The position numbers and the translations under genes are program-made. Shown in pieces: positions 11,001 through 19,745 of a stretch of DNA of 64,000 bases. The stretch comes from Gymnorhina tibicen. Taxonomy: Eukaryota; Chordata; Aves; Passeriformes; Artamidae. How positions within the stretch are numbered: the stretch's first letter is position 1; every line of letters begins with the position of its first letter. Where the stretch lies: assembly GCA_013399875.1 (NCBI GenBank), contig VXAZ01002362.1, positions 947,916-1,011,915 on the forward strand, read 5' to 3'. The notes below the pieces were generated by a model. The model was given only the letters and a program-made list of their open reading frames with translations. It was not told the DNA's origin and ran no database searches.

Positions 11001-14000
11001 GAGAAAACAAAATCCTCCTGGTCATTAGGCTCTCCTGTCCTATAGGGCACATGGCAGTCCCTCTAAAGACACTACACACTGCTTTGCTTTCTTTCTATGA
11101 AGTTATTGAGGGTCTGGCCTTGAGTGAATAACCAGATCAGACAACGTTAATAAATGCCGTCTCTTCCCAGACCAACACGGGTGGCAAACACCACAGCTGC
11201 CAGTGAGAAACAAAGCTGACTTTGAAATTTTGCATTCAAAACAAAAAGCATACGGGTCTAATATAAAAGGTTCCAAGGGCCCTTGTGAATCACAAATAAC
11301 AATTACCCTGTGATTGTCTTCTTTCAGTACTTTCAGTACTGCCACCTCTGACAGCATTTTTACCAAACATTAATTAAGATTTTTCACCCAGCCCAACAAG
11401 GCTGCCATGCTCCTTCTTCTAAGAGTAAAGGTTGCCCAACACATCCCAGCACAATATTCCTCATTTCTCACCATCAGGCTGTGTTTCTCTTTGCCTACCC
11501 TCACAAACAGGTATTGGGAACACAAATTTAGGAGGTCTGACTAATGGTATGAATATATGCATGCTTTAATTCCAAGTACATCTGCACAGAAGCCAGAGAA
11601 ATGGTCCCATCCTTGTCCCACTTGGCCACATCCCTGCTGGTCCTCATTACCTTCTTTCTGTTAGCACCAGGCTTTTGTGCAGTTTTGCAGTAAATAATCA
11701 GCTCCACGAACCTATTTTCTTTTCTTTTTTTATCCCAGAGGCATCAGGCTAGTTTTCAATTTAATCTGTTCCATCTCAACAGGTAACTGGAAGGAAGCTG
11801 GATGGAGAACTGGGGATATGAATGGAGACAAATACTAATCTTTGTGTGGTGATACAAGTTAATATCATATGTAAAAGAGCATATATCCACAGTGTAAATT
11901 AGAGTTCAGGCTCTGTCAACAGGCAGTGAAGACTCTCCGAAACAGATGCTTCCAATGGTAATTCAGAATACCTAAACCAGAAGCCTAAAATTAAACAGCA
12001 TGAACATGACAAGCCCATAGTGTCTCAGTACTGTAATTCCCACAAAGAGTGGAGGTTCTATTCACAAATGCAAATGATCTGGGCTTTAGCAGACATACTT
12101 TTGCTTAATGGTTTTTTTCCACGGAAAAACTGAAACCTTCCCCTGTGAGGGGCAGTGAAGACCCTCTGAAGGGCTCTCCTGCTAACACAATAAACAGCTG
12201 TGGGTTCTTTCCTCCTTAATGCTGTTTTTCTAGGGGTCCCTCTCTGATGAATTAGCAGTCCCAGTAGATTGTGGCAAACAATCCCACACACCACATTTTA
12301 GGAAATGGTACTTCTTGGAAATGATTGGTTTGGTCTGCCTTAACACAGGCAAGTTAACACCACATTATCAAATGGACTGAGGTCACCAACCTCCACCAGA
12401 TGATCTGCTTGATCCTTTTCAGACCAAAAGGAAAAGAAAAAGAAAATGAAAAAGCTTGGATTCCTTACAGAAATCTGAGTGCTCCAAGCTGGAAGCAGTA
12501 GGCTTGGTCACTCACAGCCCACCCACCTACAGATCAAGATGGACTGGAACAACCTCCTCCGTAAGCCAGAAAAGTGAAGGGGGTTGGGAGGTGGGAGGAA
12601 GAGTCTCATATTTCATCTACCACTTTTAATAGAAAACAGAATGTGGTGGGGGGTTGAAAGGAAAATGGCAAATCCCTGGAGATCTTAAGTGTTGGCCTTG
12701 CAAGTCAAAGCTGTCAATCACACTGTGTGCCCTCCAACTCTACTTCTTGAAGGGAAAGAAAGGAAGGAGGAACAGACTGGCACATTCAGCCACTAGGTGT
12801 TACTGTTGCTCCATGGACTTTAGAATAAGGAAAACATCTATCAGCGGCATCATCTGCAGCTGTACCTGAAGATTTAAACCATAGAAATGAACTCCTACTT
12901 CTGGATTCACATATTGAGACTCAAAAATCAGAGCACTTTGCTGTCTTTTCCTGGGGGGCCACAGAGGCAGACTGATGCTCCTTGGGGTTGTTTTTACATC
13001 TCTGCTTTGTTTGTCCATCTATAAAATGGAAATAAAGATCCTCATCTCCCCTGGGAAGGACTTTGACGCCACAGATCAATCAGAGTTGAAGTCCTCGACA
13101 ATCTGTTGGCATGAACAAAGCAACAAGGTTTTGCAAGAGCTTTTCCTGTTGATTCCAGAATAGGTTTCCTGAGAGAGACCGAACTGAGTGTTACCCTGCA
13201 GACTGGTGACAAAGAGCAGGACTCCACTGCACCCCTGTCAATGCCCCTAATGTCCTGTTTCCCTTTGGTCTCTTGCCATAGCTCCACCCTAAGATTTTTC
13301 CAGAGAGCAGCCACACTTCATCCAAACCATCATTTACTTAATCAACTACGCTTTGAGCCCCAGGGACACATCCCTGCCCTGAGATTCTTAAGCAACAAGC
13401 TTCGAGACTGTAATATTGATTTTCTCCTTAATTTTTAGTAACAGGCTACAATGCTCAAAAATAGGTGTTCCTTCCTCTCAGTTCCTGTATTCCAAGCCTT
13501 GCCCCAGGTGAACCAGTATAAATAAATGGACGATGTAATGCAGGTCCCTGTCTGCACCCACTGAAGAGCTGTTTCTGCACACACGCAATAAATGTCACGC
13601 AACACACAGCAACCAGGCAGAGCCTTCCCTTCATGGTGAGCTGTGCCATGTGGTTGTACTTCTAACCCAGGCAGCATTCTCACACACAACTGGAGTGCTC
13701 TAGGGCATGTTTTCCAAAGTTTGGAAACATTGCTACAGTACATTAAACAAAGTACCAATACAGAGCCACAAATGCTTATGAAAATTTTTTTTTGAGTTGT
13801 TTTCATAGGAAAATTTTTATGTGCCACATTAAACGAAATACAATGCAAACTTAAAATACCACTTTCTGAAAGACTGAATGGTTTGCAAGTGCTCAAGTAT
13901 TATCTGAAAGCTGACTGGCATTACATTTTACTGCTGCTTCCAGTAAAACCAGAGGGTCTCCACCTTGGAGGCAAATATCCTCTGATCTGCAGTTCAGGCA

Positions 14001-16000
14001 AAAAGCATCACTTGACCTCATACAGCAATCACTGTGTCTCTCACTCGAGTTCTCACTGGCATTTCTAGAGCAAAAAACAGCTTTATTGAAATATTATTGA
14101 TACCTTGCAGTGGCTTTTGGCTTTTGAAGGAAGAAGGGTTTTTACAAGGAAAATCATCAGAAGATGATAATTTTTGCTTGCTACCAAAACATTATGGTGG
14201 AAAACCGGCCGTCTAATAAATGCAAGACATAAAGACAATTACCTGCATTGTCTGGAAGTTTACTGCTGGGGTTTTCTCTCTGCTGCAGACTGGCAAAGAG
14301 TTTTAAATCAGTGAAGGAAAATGATTCATACACGTGTGCTCTCAGCAAACTATACACCAGGAACTAACATAGCTTTACCCATATGCCTAATGCAGATGCT
14401 GATAACATCAAATGTACTTGACTTAGATGCCTTTGAAAATGAGCACCCTAAGTGACTTGAAAGCTTAATTCCCACTTTCTAAAGTGACTGCAAACCCTAA
14501 AGCACATGGATAAATCCAAAAATTGCACCCTTAGTCAACTGTGCTCTCCTTACTCTTCAGTGGCTAATATAAACATACAAAGACCCTATCTGACACTCCA
14601 TCTAAAAATTAATCCTAATTGCTTTCTGGGCAGCTGCACAAACAGCCAGTTCTACCCAGCTTCAGTTACCTCTTATGCTTTTTTCCCCCCTTCTTCTGTG
14701 CTGCTGTCCACAATAGGACCCTTCATAACACATTTCTCTTCGTGTGCTAGTGTCAGCTAATACCATATGCCAGCTGAGGCTGTCCTGGCTCTTCTCTCTG
14801 GGCCACCCTTTCTGTATTTCCTTGGGAAGCTGCGGGTCTGAAATGTGGAAAACAACAAAGCTGCAGGGAGGATTAACTATGAGTTGTCCCAGCTCATTGT
14901 GAATTTGGTCCTGAATCACACACAAATCTTCACAAACAGAAAACACACATCCAGTCTGCTACAGCAGAATCAAATTAATGGGTAGTTGCAGCTACTGCTT
15001 TTTCATTGTCTTAGTCCCATAAACCTGAAAAGAAAGGGTTTTCTGAAGTTTAAAATACTGTGTGAACATCAGGATGCCACTGCCACACTGAACCACTGTA
15101 AACGATCCCTACATAAGGAGTGAAACAACAATGAGTCTCCACCGTGACAGAGAAGACTGTACCCCCTCAGTGAGAGCAGAGCATTTCGTTCCAACGCACA
15201 TTAGCAGTACTGGTAATAAACATTTACATTGTGGTAGCGCCTAGAGGCCCTATTTGAAAGCTTGTCTAGAAGTGCTATTGTACCTGGGCACTAAACAGCT
15301 CTGAAGCAGCACATCTGTCTGCCAGATGTTTTATTTTCTTAGAAGCTGCCATTTCAAAAAGCCTCTTGCTTCCTCTAACAACCCTTAATAAGAATCTTCA
15401 AGAGCTTGGCTTCATCATCCTTCCAAGGAGAATCTGCAGTTAAAATCGCAATGAAACAAGGAAGGAGAGCTCTGCTTGAGCTAGTGAGGGACACCAGAGG
15501 GGTGCAGATGGTCTGAATACTACATTGACAGAGGGCACTGACCTCTGCCTGTTTCATCCCTCCAGGGCTGGCTACCAGGGCACTGGAGCCAATGCAGGAG
15601 CAGCATTGCATGGAAGTTGCCAGCAGACTGGGGTGCAGCAGTGGGCTTGGTGGTCCCTATTCCATCTTTCATTGACTTTTGGACCCTGAAAGGTTGCACA
15701 GGTATCATAGGCTTTATCTTCTCATGGTTCAAAGTTTGGTATCTACAGGCAGAAAAATTGTCAGAGCGGGACCTTCCACTTTCTCCCACTTCTGCCCTCA
15801 AGAGTCATCAGCTGCTCCTGCCCCGGTCAGTGCTCAGGGGTCACACAGCTCAGTGGCTGGAAATCCTGTCCCTTGCTGAAAGCAGCAGCTGGGAAGTGCC
15901 AGGAGGATTTCCCCCTTACCAAGGCTGCTCTGGGCCACACCAGCACGTGGCTTGTGAAGGATCCCTTCGCTCTTTTGTTGTGACCATACTTGCTCCAGCA
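8093..16000. other. Intergenic AT-rich DNA, no gene recognised
   Basis: About 7.9 kb of AT-rich sequence between the old LINE fragments and the IFT22 promoter. There is an A-rich purine tract at about 8870-8960 and another at about 12420-12450. Frames such as 13435-13896 minus and 15617-16093 plus lack recognisable domains. The latter runs into the GC-rich minisatellite and gains length from it. I see no tRNA, rRNA or exon that I can name. Confidence 0.5.
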
Positions 16001-16020
16001 GACCGACAAGCAGGCCGGGC

Positions 16021-16262
16021 AGGGCAGGGACACAGCGGGGGAACAGTGAGGGGACAGAGCAAGGACAGAGCGGGGACACAGTGGGCACCGTGAGGGAACA
16101 GCAGGGACGCTGCGGGGACAGTCTGGAGACACAAAGGCGACACAGCAGGGACGCAGTGAGGACACAGTGGGCGGACAGGAGGACGGAGCGGCGACACGAA
16201 GGGGACAGAGCGGTAAGACAGCGCGGAAAGAGCGGGAACACGAAGCGAACACAGCTGAGTCG
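16021..16262 (+). repeat. G-rich minisatellite upstream of IFT22
   Basis: A degenerate tandem array with a unit of roughly 9-12 bases built on GGGGACAGAGC / GGGACACAG. It is repeated about twenty times with variation and is strongly G/A-biased on the plus strand. The long open frames on the complementary strand (15827-16346) arise from this array and encode low-complexity Ser/Pro/Cys/Leu repeats. They should not be annotated as genes. The array ends about 90 bases before the E-box of the IFT22 promoter. Confidence 0.85.
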
Positions 16263-16342
16263 GTCCGCGGACAGACAAAGGACAACCCACACGGCCGCCG
16301 AAGCCACCGCCTCACGACCAGCGCCGCGCCCCGCCCCTCTCG

Positions 16343-16350
16343 TCACGTGA
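16343..16350 (+). promoter_or_regulatory. Palindromic CACGTG E-box
   Basis: TCACGTGA, the preferred site of USF and MiT/TFE bHLH-zip factors. It is immediately followed by GATGGCGGC (YY1-like). The context is a CpG island, which raises the prior that it is functional, but binding is not shown by sequence. Confidence 0.5.
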
Positions 16351-16442
16351 TGGCGGCAGAGCCAATGGTCGCGCGCTCCCTCCGCTCCGCGCGCTGCCGG
16401 GCAACGGCCACGGGGGGGCGCCGTCCCCGCCCGCCATGCTGA
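16350..16442 (+). other. Possible upstream ORF overlapping the IFT22 start
   Basis: An ATG at 16350 (in GTGATGGCG) opens a 30-codon frame whose TGA at 16440-16442 overlaps the IFT22 ATG at 16436 in another frame. A second in-frame ATG is at 16365. It matters only if transcription begins upstream of 16350. The CCAAT box and X-box positions suggest most transcripts start later, so a translated uORF is uncertain. Confidence 0.25.
16393..16405 (+). promoter_or_regulatory. RFX X-box (ciliary gene motif)
   Basis: GCTGCC-G-GGCAAC. The 3' half-site matches RGYAAC perfectly and the 5' half-site matches GTNRCC at all but one position, with a one-base spacer inside the usual 0-3. It lies about 30 bases before the IFT22 start codon. 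X-boxes bound by RFX factors are the hallmark of ciliary and intraflagellar transport promoters, so the position fits the gene. Confidence 0.65.
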
Positions 16443-16474
16443 GGGCCAAGGTGCTGTTCGTGGGGCCCCGTGAG
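16436..16474 (+). CDS. IFT22: IFT22 coding exon 1
   Basis: Encodes MLRAKVLFVGPRE, beta-1 and the first half of the P-loop. It ends in phase 0 at donor GTGAGC. The P-loop is split by the intron between E13 and S14. Confidence 0.95.
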
Positions 16475-18862
16475 GTGAGCGCAGGCCGGGACCCCCGGCA
16501 CCCCCCGGCCGTCACCGCCGAGCCTCGCAGGGTCACTGTGGCGGGAGGGAGGGAAGGAGGAAGCGGGACCAGGCCTGCACGCACCGGGACTGAGGGGGAG
16601 GGATGGCGCGGGGCTCTTGGGTGAGCACCGTGGTTGTGGCTTTGGCACATTAAATTCATACACGTGTCTTTCACCCCCGCGTTCTGCCAGTCTGGAAAGT
16701 CGGTGTTGGCGAACTTCGTGTCCGAGAGCACGGAAGGGATCGGCAGCTACAGCCCGACGCAGGGGGTCAGGTGAGCGAGACCCCCCGAGAGCCTGGCGCT
16801 CTGCTGTGCCACTGTGTGGGATCATATCCCATTGTGTATCCATCACTTCCGCAGGATCCTGGAGTATGAGAAGCCAAACCTCAGTGGGAACCACAAGGGA
16901 GCTGGGTGTCGATTCGAGCTGTGGGATTGCAGTGGTGATCAAAAGTAAGCCAGCATTGTTACTTCCTCAGATTACTGAACTCCTAGTAGTTCTGTTTACA
17001 AAATATTCAAACTTAAGACCCAAACCAATGATCTGTTTGACATGAGGAGTACTCCTGACTCTTTACCCCAATATATTTTTATAGTTTCTGCTGTAAAGCA
17101 TCCAACACTAGGTACTCTTTGCCATGATCACAGCTGAACTCTGTTTTGGATAAGGACTGACTAGAACAGTAAAGTCCACAACTCCTGCAATGAAGTTACA
17201 GATACAGGAGACAGAGGACCACTCTGTAGTTGCCTTCATCTCCTTTAAATTATGTGAATGGACTTCAAACAATGTATGTATATCATTGAGCCCTTAATAT
17301 CTAAAAGATGGAATTGAGAATGGGACAGATCCATTCTTAGGGCAATGTTTAATTAAGTTTATGTGAGCATTTGACCAAATTCTACATTGGCAGCAAATCT
17401 TAAAATTAGAAAATCATGGGATCAACTATCATAAGTCAAACTACTTGGAATATGTTATATAACTGGCAAGGTTACTGATGTTATAGTTAAAAAAGTACTT
17501 AATGTGTTCTTGAGGAGGGAAGAAAACTTGAGGAAGTTTTAGTGCATGTTTCTGCTTTCCAGCTGTCAGTCTTACCATTTTGTGTGTTTTTCAAGGTTTG
17601 AAACATGCTGGCCGGCTCTCATGAAGGACTCTCACGGTGTAATAATCATCTTCAACCCTGAGCTGCCCAGCCACCTGAAAGAAATTGAAATGTGGTACTC
17701 GTGCTTCGTGCAGCAGCAGCCACTGCTTGACAGTCAGTGTCTCTTGGTGGCACATCACAAGCCAGGCAGTGCAGGAGACATGGAAAACCTGTCCTTGGGT
17801 AAGGAGATGGAAAACTCCATTTGTAGGTCGGAGTTTTTCCCTGATCTTTGTGTCTTTAAAATTGTTAATACCTTATGGCTTTCATTTTTCATTTAAATCT
17901 GTTGATTAAAAAACACTAAAGTGCTTTGCAAAAACAGAAATAATGGATTTTGAAGGTCATCTAGGAGGTGAGCAATATTTCACAAAAATAAAGAAAAGGA
18001 AAGGAAAGGCAAGGCAAGAAAAGTTTGAGTGGCTTCTCTAATTGAGTATGCAGCTGAGCCAGAATTAGAACTCCTGACATATTTCTTCATCAGTAGTAGT
18101 TTGGTTCTTACATTGGATTTTTTTTGGTAACTGACACTTTTGAGGGCATTTAAGTCTGTATTTTGTCAATCAAAAGAACAGGAGCCATTTGAAATAAAAG
18201 GCTAATGAGCTGCATCTTAAAATTAGCAATAGGTACCTTAGATACTGCAAAATTATTTGTGGCTCTTTATGGCTGTGAAAACACTCACTCCCTCTGGGCA
18301 ACCTGTTCCAGTGTTCCAACAAGCACGTGTTTGTTATAAGCATTAATATATTAATACATATTTAATAGAACAATATCATTCCATAATTCTGAAGTACTCA
18401 AAGAGTATCATATCACTTCAATAGTAAAATTGCAGTTCAGTGCTCAATTTCTTTAATTCTGCTTAACTGAATGTGAGACCAAAACCAGACTTAAGGTTTC
18501 AATAATGATAAACTTTGAAGAATTTAATCTGGCAGTAAGCTATATTTGTTTGCAGCACTGACGAACTGCTGCATTTCTTCTTGCCCTGCTCTGTGTTACC
18601 TGGGGTGTCAAATGAGTTTCAGCTGGCTTCAGCATGAACTGTCTCATGACCTTGATTGTGAATATTTCTTTTATAAAAGGAATATACCTAATTATTTTTA
18701 TTTACTTTCAAAGCTTATCCACTGAACAAGTTAAAATTGATACATTCCAACTTAGAGGAAGATCCCGAAGATGTTCGGATGGAATTTATCAAGTACTTCA
18801 GAAGCATTATCACCCTAATGAATGAGAGCAGAGAGAGGGAAGAAATGTCAATTATCTCATAA
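16436..18862 (+). CDS. IFT22: IFT22 (RABL5), complete coding region in 5 exons
   Basis: IFT22 is a Ras/Rab-like small GTPase that binds the IFT74/IFT81 coiled coil within the intraflagellar transport B complex of cilia. Joining 16436-16474, 16691-16770, 16855-16944, 17596-17798 and 18714-18862 gives 561 bases, 186 codons plus TAA, against 185 residues in human. All junctions are GT-AG and the phases agree. The P-loop is GPRESGKS (residues 10-17), the switch-II region is WDCSGD (63-68), and the position where most Ras proteins have NKxD reads AHHKPG (122-127). That departure is normal for this family. The blocks SPTQGVR, CWPALMKD, EMWYSCFVQQ, PLNKLKL and MEFIKYF match vertebrate IFT22 closely. 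The start sits in a CpG island with an X-box and is divergent from COL26A1. No break is seen. Confidence 0.96.
16691..16770 (+). CDS. IFT22: IFT22 coding exon 2
   Basis: Starts after TTCTGCCAG with SGKSVLANF, which completes the nucleotide-binding loop, and ends in SPTQGV plus two bases of Arg40 at donor GTGAGC. Confidence 0.95.
16855..16944 (+). CDS. IFT22: IFT22 coding exon 3
   Basis: Starts after CTTCCGCAG, completing Arg40, and encodes ILEYEKPN through FELWDCSGDQ (switch-II/G3 region). It ends two bases into Lys70 at donor GTAAGC. Confidence 0.95.
16945..17595 (+). other. IFT22: IFT22 intron 3
   Basis: A GT-AG intron of 651 bases, AT-rich, with no repeat or internal gene recognised. Confidence 0.9.
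17596..17798 (+). CDS. IFT22: IFT22 coding exon 4
   Basis: Starts after TTTTTCAAG, completing Lys70, and encodes FETCWPALMKDSHGV, the EMWYSCFVQQ block and AHHKPGS in place of NKxD. It ends one base into codon 138 at donor GTAAGG. Confidence 0.95.
18026..18090 (+). repeat. Possible MIR-like remnant in IFT22 intron 4
   Basis: GTGGCTTCTCTAATTGAGTA, then CAGCTGAGCCAGAATTAGAA, then CTCCTGAC parallels the MIR block 'gtgacttgcccaaggtca…cagctag…gagccagaattcgaac'. It is short and diverged, assigned by eye. Confidence 0.35.
18274..18325 (-). mobile_element. Short antisense CR1 fragment
   Basis: CTCTGGGCAACCTGTTCCAG followed by TGTTCCAAC is the complement of the CR1 segment 'cactggaacaggttgcccagag'. 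About 50 bases are recognisable, inside IFT22 intron 4. Confidence 0.6.
18714..18862 (+). CDS. IFT22: IFT22 coding exon 5 (terminal)
   Basis: Starts after TTTACTTTCAAAG and encodes YPLNKLKLIHSNLEED, the MEFIKYF helix and a C-terminus ending EEMSIIS before TAA at 18860-18862. Length and ending match the family. Human ends EEMSIMT. Confidence 0.95.
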
Positions 18863-18884
18863 TATTAAAAAATACTGAACAAGG

Positions 18885-18890
18885 AATAAA
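18885..18890 (+). terminator. Proximal IFT22 polyadenylation signal AATAAA
   Basis: Canonical hexamer in an A-rich context 23 bases after the stop codon. The downstream sequence (TTTTCCCTTTGTAAG) is T-rich. Confidence 0.4.
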
Positions 18891-19719
18891 AAATATGATT
18901 TTCCCTTTGTAAGCTATACTAGCCTGTGAACAGACCCTCCCAAGGAGAATTTGCCAGGCTACAAGTACTTCAGTCTGTAAACAAGCGCTGACATCAAGTG
19001 AACTGTGGTGCCAAGGAGATGGTGGTACATCCAGGAATTTGAGTAACTTTGTAGCTGCACTTTGGCATCAGAGACACAGGAAGGTGTTACTATGTTAGTG
19101 TGGACCAAAATACAAAATATGGGTCATGTCTTCAGAATTCCTTTGTGCAGGGGTGCTTGGAGAAGAAAGCCTGACAGAGCATAAGATTTCAAGTTTTGCT
19201 GAAGCATCTGGGCAAAGTGCTCCTGTTAGCTGGGTTGATGGAGAAGTCTTGTCTTTGGAAGAAAGTACAAACTGACGGGAATAGAGATCTGAGAAGCAGT
19301 CCTGGTGTAGAATCCACCTTTTTATGTTCCAAGTTGTCCTTGTCTTTCTCATGAAGAGAGCACATTGCACAGCCATTGCCTTGGCAGGACAGAGCAGGTT
19401 GCAGTCTTTCTCAGGACTAAGTTTTTCTTCTATTCCAACAAAATAAACACGTTGTGAGGACAATGTTCAGGTCTGTGTGGGAGGAAGGAATTGAAATCTT
19501 GGTTTAGTGCAATATTTTGACTTGTGTCAGGAGCTCCAGTAAGTTCTGCGTATTCCAGAGGAGGAAAAGCTGTTTCGAAACTTTGACTGTTCCCTGTTGC
19601 ATTGAAATAAGTGGTTTCATAGATAATTTACTTTCTGATTTGTTTGGTTTGCACTCATCCCTGTTCTTCGTGTGTTTTCCTGCAGAAGGCATTTTTTTGT
19701 AACATGCCATTACTAAGGC

Positions 19720-19725
19720 AATAAA
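19720..19725 (+). terminator. Distal IFT22 polyadenylation signal AATAAA
   Basis: Canonical hexamer followed within 30 bases by a T/GT-rich stretch (CCTTTTTGTTCTC). I consider it at least as likely as the proximal signal to define the major 3' end. Confidence 0.45.
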
Positions 19726-19745
19726 AACATTTTAAAAATGCATCC

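Larger units (their letters stand above)
16263..16640 (+). promoter_or_regulatory. IFT22: IFT22 CpG-island core promoter
   Basis: A CpG-dense segment around the IFT22 start codon, with no TATA box. It holds four plausible elements in order: palindromic TCACGTGA at 16343-16350 (E-box core CACGTG), an overlapping YY1-like GATGGCGGC at 16349-16357, a CCAAT box at 16362-16366, and an RFX-type X-box at 16393-16405. This is a typical housekeeping/ciliary promoter layout. The transcription start probably lies between the CCAAT box and the ATG at 16436, but this is inferred. Confidence 0.75.
17799..18713 (+). other. IFT22: IFT22 intron 4
   Basis: A GT-AG intron of 915 bases. It holds an (AAAGG)-type purine tract at about 17994-18022, a possible MIR-like remnant just after it, and a short antisense CR1 fragment near 18274-18325. 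Confidence 0.9.
18863..19745 (+). other. IFT22: IFT22 3' UTR / 3' flank
   Basis: Follows the IFT22 stop. An AATAAA lies only 23 bases after the stop (18885-18890) and a second, with a T-rich downstream region, at 19720-19725. Both are candidate polyadenylation signals, giving a very short or an approximately 880-base 3' UTR. A minus-strand frame of 122 codons (19095-19463) lies here without family similarity. Confidence 0.5.

Noticed and set aside
15827..16346. Three long overlapping minus-strand frames (124-170 codons)
   Set aside because: They are read-throughs of the G-rich minisatellite and the IFT22 promoter. The product is low-complexity Ser/Pro/Cys/Leu repeats and no splice or start context supports a gene.
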